Source: Dichotomocladium elegans
Lineage: Eukaryota > Mucoromycota > Mucoromycetes > Mucorales > Lichtheimiaceae
NCBI GenBank assembly: GCA_025716815.1
Contig: JAIXMN010000026.1
Coordinates: 1-64,000, forward strand
Direction: 5' to 3'
Length of the DNA: 64,000 nucleotides
A program made the translations under genes and the position numbers. Below, one piece after another: positions 39,699 to 50,552 of the stretch. The notes beneath the pieces are model-generated. The model made no database searches. It was not told where the DNA came from and was given only the letters and a program-made list of their open reading frames with translations. How positions within the stretch are numbered: position 1 is the first letter of the stretch; every line of letters begins with the position of its first letter.

Positions 39699-40537
39699 TT
39701 ATAACAAAGCCTTGGTGCGCGTGGGCCATTGGGTACTTCCTGGGAATGTTGACGGTCACTTCTTCGGCGCCACCCACCATTCATGACTCGATTGTTTGCG
39801 AAGTATGGTCCCCGGATAGCATCCAGTTCCATAGGTGTAGGACCTGTTTGCGGGACAAAATATGGTTGTTCCACCTCCTTCTGCGAGGTCTCAAAGGAGC
39901 GTACTCCTTGCGCTAGTTCTTGTGCAGCTTCAAACGCCTCGGCTGCGTTATACGCGTCTGCCAAAGTGCGTGGATCCTTCAGTAACACTTGGAGTCGAGC
40001 GTTATATTCCAAGCCACTTATAAACTGGTGTTTTGCGTCCTCATCGTACATGTCAGGCAAGTCTAACATGATGTCTCGAAAAGCAGTTACATATTCACGA
40101 ATCGACTGGTTTTGCCTCAAGCTTTGCAAACGGAAACGAGCGATCTGGGAGCCGTTCTTTGGCTTGAATTCATTCTTGAAGGCTATCTTGAACTGTGCCC
40201 ATGTCTCCGGCTTGGCTGGACCGCCGTCCCTCGGGTCAATGCTTGTCTCAAGATGTCGCCACCATGTGGCTGCTCCCTCGCGTAGTAGAGTCGATACGAA
40301 TTCGACTTTCTTGTTCTCTTTGACGTCTGGTTTGCAGCTCAAGTACTTCTCCACAGTGTGAAGCCAAGCTTCGACCTTAGATGTAGAACGTTCGCCGGTG
40401 TAGACATCGGGTCTTGTGGGGTTCAGGTCGGTATGTGGAACTGCAGCTAATCGTAGCTGTCTGATCTCTTCTTGCTGCTGCTGCATTTGTTGCATCATTG
40501 CTTGCATGGCCGCAAGCATTTCGTTGGTTCCTACCAT
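39575..40537 (-). CDS. element G gag, left copy
   Basis: 320 residues identical to the right-copy gag. Starts MVGTNEMLAAMQAMMQQ with a Gln-rich helix. Capsid has VEAWLHTVEKYLSC, TWWRHLETSI and FKNEFKPKNGSQI. The knuckle is CYNCGGANHLARHC. It ends NLKEQARQD across the UUUAAAA site. The ATG in the primer-binding site upstream gives a frame that closes after a few codons, so this later ATG is used. Confidence 0.88.
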   Translation of the reverse strand: MVGTNEMLAAMQAMMQQMQQQQEEIRQLRLAAVPHTDLNPTRPDVYTGERSTSKVEAWLHTVEKYLSCKPDVKENKKVEFVSTLLREGAATWWRHLETSIDPRDGGPAKPETWAQFKIAFKNEFKPKNGSQIARFRLQSLRQNQSIREYVTAFRDIMLDLPDMYDEDAKHQFISGLEYNARLQVLLKDPRTLADAYNAAEAFEAAQELAQGVRSFETSQKEVEQPYFVPQTGPTPMELDAIRGPYFANNRVMNGGWRRRSDRQHSQEVPNGPRAPRLCYNCGGANHLARHCLAPPNASGQQQKVTQWSHPVNLKEQARQD

Positions 40538-40585
40538 TGTTCAAATATTTGCGGATCGTTCAAAGGAGGGGCATCAGCTACCAAA

Positions 40586-40861
40586 TGTCGTTCTCCTTTT
40601 TTGTATATAGGTTTTAAAGGCAATAAACAGGCTCACGAAGTAAACGCCTGAGGGGATCACGAAGTAGATGATAGACAAAAGGTCTACTTTATTCCTATGC
40701 ATATTATTACCTATTTATAATTTGTTTCTTTCTAGTTCCTTCCATTCTTTTGGATGTTTCAGACATTCATGTCATCGAGATTGATTATAAGCGCCCAAAG
40801 CAATAAAAGGAAATCTAGAATCGGGCCAAAATGATTGGCTATTGCCCAATGGGTCACGACA
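40586..40861 (-). repeat. element G shared middle LTR
   Basis: 276 bp, TGTCGTTCTCC...GGGTCACGACA; 5' LTR of the left unit and 3' LTR of the right unit. A minus-strand polypurine tract (TGGGGGGGAGTAA) adjoins it on the right. Confidence 0.92.
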
Positions 40862-43800
40862 TTACTCCCCCCCAAGAATGTTGGTCGTCCCCGGCCAAGA
40901 CAGTCAGAGAAGAGGAGCCTGCAGAAGCAGCACGATCGAGGGTCCGAGACGCAGAAGGATCATACCACGTTGTGTTCTGAACAGCGGACAAGTGAACAGG
41001 ACGAAGTCGATCGGTGTGAACCCAAGATGTGTATGGTTTGCCGTTTAGGTCATGTAATTGATAGGTATCAGATTCAAGGTTGCGAGCGACGACGGAAAAA
41101 GGACCCTTCCAATTGTATTCGAGAGTGTACTTGTTCTCATGGTGCATGAGGACATGATCGCCAATGTCAAAGACCTGATGCTTCATGATATTATCCCAAA
41201 TGACCTTATCTCGTTGAGCATTGGAGCGGAGACGGTCAGCAGCTGCTGCACGTGCCTCCCGTAAACGAAGAAGTTCGGATAGTCGCATTTCTGCTAAGTC
41301 TCGAGAATTTTCGTCACGAAAGTCATAAGAAATGGAAGGATGCATGAGATCTCCTGGAATGCGAGGTTCTACGCCATAAACCAGAAAGAACGGGCTGACA
41401 CTGGTGGTGCGATGCTTACGTATGCGGCAGGCAAATACTGCGGTGTCCAGATGCTCATCCCATTGGGAAATTGCGCCGTGAACATATTTGCGAAGCATTT
41501 GCTTAAGAATCCCATTCGTGCGTTCGACTTTGCTGTTAGTGCGAGGGTGGAAGGCAGATGTAAGTTTATGGCGCAGACGAAGGCGACCAAGATAGGCATC
41601 TAGGACTTTTGACATAAAGTTAGCTCCGCGATCGGTGAGAATCTCCTCTGGGCAGCCAAATCGCATCACAATCTCCTCATAAAGGAAAGCGGCAATTGCT
41701 TGGCCTGTGGCGTCCGGTACTGCACGAGCAATGGTCCAGTTTGTGGTGTAGTCAACAGCAACAAGAATCCATCGATTGCCGTTATTGGTGATGGGTAGTT
41801 CACCAATAAAATCAAGGTGCCATCGAGAAAATACCAGGGGAACATCTAAGGGGCGCATCGGTGCATGGTGGGTGGATCGATCTGCATTAGCAGTCAACTG
41901 ACACTGAGGGCAAGAACGAAGCCAATCTTGGATGTCATGCTTCATATTCGGCCACCAGTAGCGTTTGGAGACCAGGTCGTAAACTGTAGCATTACCTGCA
42001 TGCCCAAAACCGTCATGGTATGCCTTTACTGTATCGGCACGTCGGGCGAAGAGCACGTACCGCCGTTCTTGAATAGAATTGCCGACTTTGACAAGACGAT
42101 ACACTTCGTTATTACGACTAACAAATTGATCACGATGCTGTATTAAAAGATCTCGATAAGTATTGGGCCATTTGGACTCTGATGCGGTATAAAATCGTGG
42201 CCAGTCCGACTCTTGGATCGCCTTCATTGCGTAAAGGTAGTCAGGTTCGAGTGAAGGTTCCTCTGAGACACAAGCAAAACCATCGCGACGGGACAAGAGA
42301 TCAGGTATATGGTTTTCGCGGCCGGGTTTATACAGGATCTCGGGATTATAAAGCTCAAGTTCAGCCATCCATCGTGTTAACCGTGGAGTCGGCTTAATCT
42401 GGGCACGGAAATACCGCAGCGGGTGGTGGTCTGTATAGACCACATATGATCGTCCTTCTATGAAACAACGCCAGGTGCGCAAAGCGTGGAGAATTCCCAA
42501 CAATTCTCGTTCTTGAGCTGGGTAGTTACGTTCAGCAGGAGAGAGCTTTTTGGACTCGAAAGCCACAGGGTGCATCAAACCGTCTTCGCCTTTTTGCAGG
42601 AGGACAGCGCCAACGCCAAAATCAGAAGCATCTGTCTCAATCGTAAAAAGTTTAGAGCCATCTGGTGGGATTAGAATCGGCGCCTGGGACATTCGGAATT
42701 TGATTTCATCAAATGCGGCCTGGCAACGGGGAGTCCATTCTATAGCTCTCTTTTTCGCACCAGTTCCTCTCGTCAAGTCGGTTAGTGGGGCAACAATCGT
42801 AGAAAAGTCCTTAATGAAACGGCGGTAATGTGAGCCGAGTCCAACGAATTGGCGTACCTCATGCACGTTTGTTGGCTGTGGCCATTCTTGAATAGCTTTA
42901 ACTTTTGACTCGGAAGGCCGTATACCGGCAGCTGAAACACGAAACCCTACGAATTCGAGTTCTGTCTTGAAAAATTCGCACTTCATGGGGTTTGCAACAA
43001 GCTTAGCATCGCGGAGATGATTAAGCACCTGACGTACATGGCGATGGTGCTCGTCTTTACTCTGACTAAAAACCAAAATGTCATCAAGATACACTAGGCA
43101 GAACTTGTCGAGGCAATCGCGGAGTACTGAGTTCATGAGCCGTTGAAACGTAGGCGGGGCGTTTGTCAGGCCGAACGGTAGTACTAGCCACTCCCAACTG
43201 CCATAGCGTGTATTAAACGAGGTTTTTGGAATATCCTCTTCGCGAATGCGAACTTGATGGTACCCACTCTTAAGGTCAATACTGGAGAAGTATCGTGCAC
43301 CACTGAGACGCTCGAGGCACTCATCAATCCGCGGCAATGGGTGTGAATTGCGTTGGGTTACTTGATTAATAGCGCGGTAATCAATGCAGAGGCGCATAGT
43401 CCCGTCTTTCTTTTTTACGAATAGGACAGGGGCACCCCAAGGTGACGTGCTGGGTCGGATTAGACCAAGGTCAAGCAGTTCCTTAAGTTGCTTGTTTAAC
43501 TCGTCGAGTTCCAGAGGGCTCATCTTATATGGATGACGGTTGATTGGCGAAGCATCGCCAGTGTCAATCACATGGGACACTCCGCGATCAGGCGGAAGCC
43601 CAGATAACCTGTCTCGAAAAACGTCTGGATACTCGTCACGAAGATCTTGCGGAACGCCTGTGCTGGTTGAACCATCGGAATGTACATGACAAAGGAACAT
43701 ATGGACGATTTTCTTTTTCTTTGCAAGGCGCTGTACTTGTTTGTGTGATATCAGGTACGCCAGACTTGGGTCTAATCGATCGTATGTGGGGTGTAGCGTG

Positions 43801-44459
43801 AAGGTCTCGTTATTGGTATGGATATGCCATATATCGCTCTCCCAGTCGGGAATCGGATTGATTTGCTTGATCCAGTCGCGCCCAAGAATCAGGTCGAACT
43901 TAGTGTCAAGAATGAAGGCTAATGTTTGATGGACAAATCCAGCGGCATTTACCGCCAACGTAGCGCATTTGTTGATGTTCAATTTATGACCACCGGCTGT
44001 TTCGACTTGTCGTTTTGAAATGGACTTTAAAGAGCTGCCGCGAGCTATTGTCGAAGATACGTATGTTGCAGTTGCACCACTATCGATCAATGCACGAATA
44101 GTTCGACCATTACATTCCATAATATACAGAGGCAAAGGGGTGTTTTTTATTGTGTTCAGACTTTCAATGTGTCTTACGTCAGCAGTTAGATCGATCGTTG
44201 GTGAATTGTTGAGATTTTGATCTGATTCGTTTCGTTCATCTGAAAGGTCGATTAGAGCGGCTTCTTTTGTTTCAACGTTCTTTAGAGGTGTGGATATGGC
44301 ATGAAGGGATGGGTTCTGGCGCGAAGGGACTCCCTTCAGTCCTGACGCGCCTGTTCTTTTAAATTCACTGGATGACTCCATTGAGTAACTTTTTGCTGCT
44401 GTCCCGAAGCGTTCGGAGGAGCTAGACAATGACGAGCCAAGTGGTTGGCACCGCCACAA
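40854..44459 (-). CDS. element G pol, right copy, intact
   Basis: 1,201 residues open; functional reading should start at the slippery site 44357-44363 (FKRTGASGLKG). Protease LIDSGATATYVS lies near residue 130. RT has YLDDILVFS. RNase H has ETDASDFGVGAVLLQ and YTDHHPLRYF. Integrase shows HDGFGHAG...CPQCQLTA and DDE residues in LDFIGELP, TDRGANFM and NSKVERTNG. A GPF-type module (YNWKGPFSVVAR) ends it, with no chromodomain. The stop codon overlaps the first bases of the LTR. Closest to A, H and I in this window. With the intact gag upstream, this unit could be active. Confidence 0.92.
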   Translation of the reverse strand: MWRCQPLGSSLSSSSERFGTAAKSYSMESSSEFKRTGASGLKGVPSRQNPSLHAISTPLKNVETKEAALIDLSDERNESDQNLNNSPTIDLTADVRHIESLNTIKNTPLPLYIMECNGRTIRALIDSGATATYVSSTIARGSSLKSISKRQVETAGGHKLNINKCATLAVNAAGFVHQTLAFILDTKFDLILGRDWIKQINPIPDWESDIWHIHTNNETFTLHPTYDRLDPSLAYLISHKQVQRLAKKKKIVHMFLCHVHSDGSTSTGVPQDLRDEYPDVFRDRLSGLPPDRGVSHVIDTGDASPINRHPYKMSPLELDELNKQLKELLDLGLIRPSTSPWGAPVLFVKKKDGTMRLCIDYRAINQVTQRNSHPLPRIDECLERLSGARYFSSIDLKSGYHQVRIREEDIPKTSFNTRYGSWEWLVLPFGLTNAPPTFQRLMNSVLRDCLDKFCLVYLDDILVFSQSKDEHHRHVRQVLNHLRDAKLVANPMKCEFFKTELEFVGFRVSAAGIRPSESKVKAIQEWPQPTNVHEVRQFVGLGSHYRRFIKDFSTIVAPLTDLTRGTGAKKRAIEWTPRCQAAFDEIKFRMSQAPILIPPDGSKLFTIETDASDFGVGAVLLQKGEDGLMHPVAFESKKLSPAERNYPAQERELLGILHALRTWRCFIEGRSYVVYTDHHPLRYFRAQIKPTPRLTRWMAELELYNPEILYKPGRENHIPDLLSRRDGFACVSEEPSLEPDYLYAMKAIQESDWPRFYTASESKWPNTYRDLLIQHRDQFVSRNNEVYRLVKVGNSIQERRYVLFARRADTVKAYHDGFGHAGNATVYDLVSKRYWWPNMKHDIQDWLRSCPQCQLTANADRSTHHAPMRPLDVPLVFSRWHLDFIGELPITNNGNRWILVAVDYTTNWTIARAVPDATGQAIAAFLYEEIVMRFGCPEEILTDRGANFMSKVLDAYLGRLRLRHKLTSAFHPRTNSKVERTNGILKQMLRKYVHGAISQWDEHLDTAVFACRIRKHRTTSVSPFFLVYGVEPRIPGDLMHPSISYDFRDENSRDLAEMRLSELLRLREARAAAADRLRSNAQRDKVIWDNIMKHQVFDIGDHVLMHHENKYTLEYNWKGPFSVVARNLESDTYQLHDLNGKPYTSWVHTDRLRPVHLSAVQNTTWYDPSASRTLDRAASAGSSSLTVLAGDDQHSWGGVMS

Positions 44460-45298
44460 TTATAACAAAGCCTTGGTGCGCGTGGGCCATTGGGTACTTC
44501 CTGGGAATGTTGACGGTCACTTCTTCGGCGCCACCCACCATTCATGACTCGATTGTTTGCGAAGTATGGTCCCCGGATAGCATCCAGTTCCATAGGTGTA
44601 GGACCTGTTTGCGGGACAAAATATGGTTGTTCCACCTCCTTCTGCGAGGTCTCAAAGGAGCGTACTCCTTGCGCTAGTTCTTGTGCAGCTTCAAACGCCT
44701 CGGCTGCGTTATACGCGTCTGCCAAAGTGCGTGGATCCTTCAGTAACACTTGGAGTCGAGCGTTATATTCCAAGCCACTTATAAACTGGTGTTTTGCGTC
44801 CTCATCGTACATGTCAGGCAAGTCTAACATGATGTCTCGAAAAGCAGTTACATATTCACGAATCGACTGGTTTTGCCTCAAGCTTTGCAAACGGAAACGA
44901 GCGATCTGGGAGCCGTTCTTTGGCTTGAATTCATTCTTGAAGGCTATCTTGAACTGTGCCCATGTCTCCGGCTTGGCTGGACCGCCGTCCCTCGGGTCAA
45001 TGCTTGTCTCAAGATGTCGCCACCATGTGGCTGCTCCCTCGCGTAGTAGAGTCGATACGAATTCGACTTTCTTGTTCTCTTTGACGTCTGGTTTGCAGCT
45101 CAAGTACTTCTCCACAGTGTGAAGCCAAGCTTCGACCTTAGATGTAGAACGTTCGCCGGTGTAGACATCGGGTCTTGTGGGGTTCAGGTCGGTATGTGGA
45201 ACTGCAGCTAATCGTAGCTGTCTGATCTCTTCTTGCTGCTGCTGCATTTGTTGCATCATTGCTTGCATGGCCGCAAGCATTTCGTTGGTTCCTACCAT
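44336..45298 (-). CDS. element G gag, right copy
   Basis: 320 residues with helix, capsid and a CCHC knuckle (CYNCGGANHLARHC). Gag and pol overlap, and pol is in the -1 frame. Primer-binding sequence TGGTAGCTGATG lies just upstream, next to the LTR at 45347. Confidence 0.9.
   Translation of the reverse strand: MVGTNEMLAAMQAMMQQMQQQQEEIRQLRLAAVPHTDLNPTRPDVYTGERSTSKVEAWLHTVEKYLSCKPDVKENKKVEFVSTLLREGAATWWRHLETSIDPRDGGPAKPETWAQFKIAFKNEFKPKNGSQIARFRLQSLRQNQSIREYVTAFRDIMLDLPDMYDEDAKHQFISGLEYNARLQVLLKDPRTLADAYNAAEAFEAAQELAQGVRSFETSQKEVEQPYFVPQTGPTPMELDAIRGPYFANNRVMNGGWRRRSDRQHSQEVPNGPRAPRLCYNCGGANHLARHCLAPPNASGQQQKVTQWSHPVNLKEQARQD
44357..44363 (-). promoter_or_regulatory. -1 frameshift site UUUAAAA (element G)
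   Basis: In the gag frame AA[T TTA AAA]; slippage yields FKRTG in pol. Same heptamer and protein context as element A. Confidence 0.75.
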
Positions 45299-45346
45299 TG
45301 TTCAAATATTTGCGGATCGTTCAAAGGAGGGGCATCAGCTACCAAA

Positions 45347-45622
45347 TGTCGTTCTCCTTTTTTGTATATAGGTTTTAAAGGCAATAAACAGGCTCACGAA
45401 GTAAACGCCTGAGGGGATCACGAAGTAGATGATAGACAAAAGGTCTACTTTATTCCTATGCATATTATTACCTATTTATAATTTGTTTCTTTCTAGTTCC
45501 TTCCATTCTTTTGGATGTTTCAGACATTCATGTCATCGAGATTGATTATAAGCGCCCAAAGCAATAAAAGGAAATCTAGAATCGGGCCAAAATGATTGGC
45601 TATTGCCCAATGGGTCACGACA
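45347..45622 (-). repeat. element G right LTR
   Basis: 276 bp, the 5' LTR of the right unit, ending CGACA at 45622. Six bases later the LTR of element H begins. Confidence 0.92.
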
Positions 45623-45642
45623 GTTGTGTGTCGTTGTCCTGG

Positions 45643-45990
45643 TGTCGGATTAGATTTGGTGGCCAATTGAAATACTAGCAACACCGACTATGCTCACGGT
45701 CATCACCTCCTGTTTTTGTGTGGATTACCAATGCCTCCTTACTGTCAATTATTACCAATGGATTGTCTGCCTGCTTCCTTCCATCCTTCACGACTGCATC
45801 TCTCACATAGTTATATTCATTCTATTATTATTATTATCCTCCCGTATCTTTTCTTTAGTAACCATCAAAGTAGTAGTATATACGTATATAGGCTCACCAA
45901 TTCATACATTAAAAAGGGAATAATCATCTTCTTCTCTAAATTCAGTTGTCTCTACATTTGGCCAAGGTCTATCCGCCAAAAACAACGAAA
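45643..45990. repeat. solo LTR J, 4-bp duplication CTGG
   Basis: 348 bp starting TGTCGGATTAG. The right end reads AACGAAA rather than CGACA, likely a mutated terminus. CTGG flanks both sides (45639-45642, 45991-45994), inside the H 3' LTR. The undivided H LTR at 58826 confirms the junction. Confidence 0.7.
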
Positions 45991-46012
45991 CTGGTCACGA
46001 AGATCCTTTTGC

Positions 46013-46304
46013 TGTCGTAGCACATATTGCTTGACCAATCAAATGTCCTCTTTTATTTTTATCGCTTTTCAGAGTCCTCTCCAAGAAGTGCACGAATAAC
46101 AATAGCCCTCTCAATGTATGCACAGCCCACATCTATTTCCCTTTTCTCTCTCTTTTCCATGATTATTATTAGATAGCAAAACAGTATAAATATCCAAGTA
46201 TTTCCATGTAATAAACATCATCGATCCGTTACTCTTTATCTCTATTGTTACGCTTGAGTCGTTGCTATTGGCTACGGTGTAACCGCCAAAATATATGCAC
46301 GACA
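46013..46304 (+). repeat. element I 5' LTR
   Basis: TGTCGTAGCACA...TATGCACGACA, TATA box AGTATAAATATCC. The primer site TGGTAGCTGATG follows and contains the ATG at 46316. Confidence 0.9.
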
Positions 46305-46315
46305 ATTGGTAGCTG

Positions 46316-46567
46316 ATGAATTTCGATCTACTGATGGACCACCCTAGAACCAACATCGATATTTGCATCAACTGCAGTGGTTATGGCCATGAATTCGACG
46401 ACTGTGCTTCAGAACCACCAGAGCGATGCTATAACTGTGGCGGCCATGGTCATGATGAATATGACTGTGCTTCCAAACGAACCTTGCGATGTTACAACTG
46501 TGGTAACGAAAACCATTTCGCCAGACAATGTATGCTACCGACTCTACCGAATAAATACTGCTTCTGA
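46316..46567 (+). CDS. element I small triple-zinc-knuckle protein
   Basis: 83 residues with three perfect C-x2-C-x4-H-x4-C knuckles in tandem (CINCSGYGHEFDDC, CYNCGGHGHDEYDC, CYNCGNENHFARQC). It begins at the ATG within the primer-binding site. Relatives A, G and H have about 300 residues of capsid before a single knuckle; here capsid is absent and the knuckle is triplicated. It ends at TGA, and pol continues in the same frame. It may be a deletion relic of gag or a functional nucleocapsid-only protein used with capsid supplied by a relative. Confidence 0.7.
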   Translation: MNFDLLMDHPRTNIDICINCSGYGHEFDDCASEPPERCYNCGGHGHDEYDCASKRTLRCYNCGNENHFARQCMLPTLPNKYCF

Positions 46568-46594
46568 CCGATTCGACAGTGGTGTCAACAAGCG

Positions 46595-49500
46595 ATGCCC
46601 AAAAGAAATTACCATACAACATCACGGCAATATGATGAACGGCAGGATGATCTGAACACTCCCATAAAGGGCGACTCGGCGTTTGAAAACATAAGTGGCA
46701 GTACTATGGACGATTTTATGGAGGCGCAGTATGAAGGCCAATTTGATGAAGACGTTCATCACCTAGACAAACTCTACACCACCAACGAAACAGATCTACC
46801 ATTATACGACCTGTTCTGCAATGGACGCTCATGCGAGACACTTTTGGACAGTGGCGCATCTGCGACATATGTGTCACCCCGTGTCGTAGAGGGTCTACCT
46901 CGCACTCGAATCACCAACCGCCAAGTCCAAACCGCTGGCGGCCACACTCTCAGCATATCAGCAAAAGTTACCCTGATACTCAATGTCGATGGTCTTGTCC
47001 ACCAGGTTCCTGCATATATCCTCGATACTAAATTTGACTTAATTCTCGGCCGCGACTGGATAAAACGCATGAAGCCTGTACTGGATTGGGAGCTCGACCA
47101 GTGGCGTATTGTTCATAACAACACAACACACATTTTACGCCCGAAATACAACTGTGACATCCCGGATCTGGCGTACCTGATTTCTCCTCGACAGCTCGAG
47201 CGCTCTGAGCGTGACAAACGCATTGCGTCCATGTATCTATGATTTGTGCGACCAGAGGATGCCCCATCAGAGACATCACAGGATGATGCTCGCATCAAAT
47301 CCTTCCTCGCCGAATATGCCGATATCTTCCGCGACAAGCTCCCCGGACTACCTCTCCAACGCGATGTCACCCATGTAATCGACACTGGTGAGGCTGCACC
47401 AATAAGCCGACCTCCTTTTAAAATGAGTCCCCGCGAGTTGGACGAGTTACGCAAGCAACTCAAGGAGCTTCTTGATCTTCGCCTCATTCACCCATCCACT
47501 TCGCCTTGGGGAGCACCTGTGCTTTTCGTACGTAAGAAGAATGGAGAGATGCGTATGTGCGTCGATTATCATGCCATCAACCGAGTAACTCGAAGGAACT
47601 CCCATCCACTTCCACGAATTGACGAATGTTTGGAGCGCCTCGGCGGAGCCAAATATTTTTCAAGCATTGATCTCAAGAGCGGATACCATCAAGTCCGAAT
47701 TCACGACGATGATGTACCAAAGACCGCATTCAACAGTCGCTATGGCTCATACAAGTTCCTTGTGCTCCCATTCGGCTTGACGAATGCACCACCTACATTC
47801 CAGAAACTAATGAACTCAGTACTGGGTGAGTACCTCGACGATTTTGCCCTTGTATATCTCGATGATATCCTTATCTACAGTAAGACCGCCGATGAACACT
47901 ATAAGCATGTCAGACAGGTTTTGGATCGGCTCCGCTCTGCACAACTGATAGCTAACCCGAAGAAGTGCGAATTTTACAAGACCGAGCTCGAGTTCGTCGG
48001 GTACAGGATTTTCAAGAAGAAGTTTGCCGCAAAATCTGGTTATTGGTATAGACCGTCTAGGTTTTTCGTTTCTTTTGCTTCAAATTCGAATGCAAATTTT
48101 AGTATTTCGTTTCTCTTCTTCTTTTGAAATTAGAATGAAACATAAATGGTTGGCCTCCCAAAACTATTCTGGTGTAAAAAGAGGAGAAGGAAGACTCATC
48201 TATAGCCTTGATTGGAATGTTCTTGCTGCTATTGCCTTTAAATTTGACAAAAGCGTAGCAACGAAATACTAAAATTTGTATTCGAATTTGAAGCAAAAAA
48301 ACGAAAAACCTAGACGGTCTATACCAATAACCAAATTTTGTGGCAAAGTTCTTCTTGAAAATCCTGTACAAAGTAACAGCGCGTGGTATCCTCCCATCAC
48401 CAACGAAGGTGAAAGCGATTCAAGACTGGCCTGTACCGAAGAATGTCCAAGAGGTGTGACAATTCATTGGTCTTGGATCCTATTACCAGAGATTCATCCG
48501 CGACTTTGCTGTGATTGCTTCTCCATTAACAGACTTGACAAAGGGTACAGGTGCGAAACAAAGAGCAATCAAATGGACTCCAGTATGCCAAGCCGCATTT
48601 GATGAACTCAAACGCCGCCTAATTGATGCCCCGATCCTGCTGCCACCCAATACAGACTTGCCGTTTGTTATTGAAACAGATGCATCGGATTACGGCGTGG
48701 CGCCGTTCTACTCCAAGCGGGAGAGGATGGGTCGATGCACCCTGTCGCGTTCGAATCCAAGAAGTTATCATCTGCCGAATGGAACTACCCAGCACAAGAA
48801 CGTGAGCTGTTAGGTATTTTACATGCATTGCGATCATGGCGCTGCTTTATCGAAGGCCGGCCGTACACGATCTATTCCGACCATCTTCCCCTCAAGTATT
48901 TCCGAGAGAAAGGCACGCCGACTCCTCGCCTAACCCGATGGATAGCAGAAATCGAATTGTACGACCCAGATATATGCTACAAACCTGGTGCAGAAAACAA
49001 TGTACCAGACCTACTATCTCGCCGTGACGGTGTCACAAGCACGGCCACGGATCAAACAATGGAGCCAGAGTATCTTTATGCTATAAAGTCCTTACAAGAA
49101 ACCGACTGGCCCAAATTTTATGCAAAACTGGAAAACTCGTGGCCAACCACATACTGCGATCTACTTCTTAAGCACCGAGATAAGTTCTCCGTACGTAATA
49201 ATTGCGTGTTTCGTAAGGTCAAGGTTGAAAAAGACGTCAGCGAAGTCCGTTACGTTCTTTTTGCTCGCCGCGCCGATCTCGTACAAGAGTCACACAAGTC
49301 CTTTGGTCACGCAGGTAATGGCACGCTTTATGATTTACTACGAAAAAGATACTGGTGGCCCGATATGCGGAATGATATTGCGGAGTGGATCGCTACATGC
49401 AAGGAATGCCAATTGGCCGCCAAAGCAGACAAGCACGTACATCATGCCCCAATGAAACCTCTCGACATCCCACCGCCGTTCTCCCGTTGGCACCTCGATT

Positions 49501-50552
49501 TTATTGGCGAGCTCCCTACGACGGCGAATGGAAACCGGTGGATTCTTGTGGCTGTCGACTCTGCTACCAGCTGGCCTATCGCAAGATCAGTCCAAGATGC
49601 CACAGGCGAAGCTATCGCCAAGTTCCTTTACGAGGAAATTGTGCTCCATTTCAGATGCCCTGACGAAATTGTCACGGATAGAGGTGCAAATTTCATGTCG
49701 CAGGTCCTGGCACATTACACTGGCCGGATTAAGATACGCCATGTCTTTACTTTGGCATTTCATCCTCGCACTAACGGCAAGGTCGAACGAACGAATGGTA
49801 TCCTAAAGCAAATGCTACGCAAGTATGTGAATGGCAAGATACATCGCTGGGATGAATTTTTGGAACCCGCTTTATTTGCTTCGCGAGTGCGTAAACATCG
49901 GACAGCTGGTTTCAGTCTATTCTATATGGTTTACGGCCAAGAACCCAAGCTCCCAGGTGATCCTCTTCGACCTTACATAACCATTGACAAGGATGGTAGC
50001 AAACTGACCGATGCCGATGCATCCAAGACCCGAATTGCAGCCCTACGTGAACTACGGATTGCCCGAATAGCCGCTGAGGAACGCCTCCGCGCAAATGCCG
50101 CTCAAGATAAAGCGCAATGGGATGCTGTGCTAAAACCTCAGGTCTTTTCTGAAGGTGACCATGTTCTCATGCGACACGAAAACAAGTTCGGTCTCGAGTA
50201 TAACTGGAAAGGCCCATTCCGCGTAATCAAGACCAATCATGATACCGACATATATAAACTCGAAGATATGAACGGCAAAACATACAACTCTTGGGTACAC
50301 ACCGATCGCCTCCGACCCATCTCGATTAAAGACAACCCCACTGATATATGGTACGACCTGACAGCTGCCCGTGCTGCTGAACGTCGACATCTCGAAGCTA
50401 CCACCACCGCCCAGTCACAATTGTCTCTGTTGTTCGAGGACGAACAACATCTGGGGAGGGGATATTGTCGTAGCACATATTGCTTGACCAATCAAATGTC
50501 CTCTTTTATTTTTATCGCTTTTCAGAGTCCTCTCCAAGAAGTGCACGAATAA
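46595..50552 (+). pseudogene. element I pol
   Basis: Protease has LLDSGASATYVS. RT has YLDDILIYS near 47865 and ends at ELEFVGY, where the MITE sits. After the MITE the frame resumes (KVTARGILPSPTKVKAI). TGA codons occur at 47240-47242 and at 48457-48459, the latter where element A has CGA in EVRQF. A one-base loss near 48700 shifts RNase H. Integrase is open, with HKSFGHAG...CKECQLAA, LDFIGELP, TDRGANFM and NGKVERTNG. The last residues run into the 3' LTR. Confidence 0.87.
48004..48366. mobile_element. MITE copy 4, in element I pol
   Basis: 363 bp; TA at 48002-48003 and 48367-48368. Removing it with one TA restores GTC GGG TAC AAA (VGYK), proof of TA-targeted insertion. Confidence 0.93.

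Larger units (their letters stand above)
35101..45622 (-). mobile_element. tandem dimer of Ty3/gypsy element G (LTR-int-LTR-int-LTR)
   Basis: Three 276-bp LTRs alternate with two internal regions of 4,484 and 4,485 bp that appear identical except for one base. The left LTR is split by two solo LTRs (35101-35118 plus 35843-36101). The middle LTR (40586-40861) is shared. Such dimers arise by recombination between LTRs of sister copies. The right unit has an intact pol; the left pol is broken by one missing base. Confidence 0.92.
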
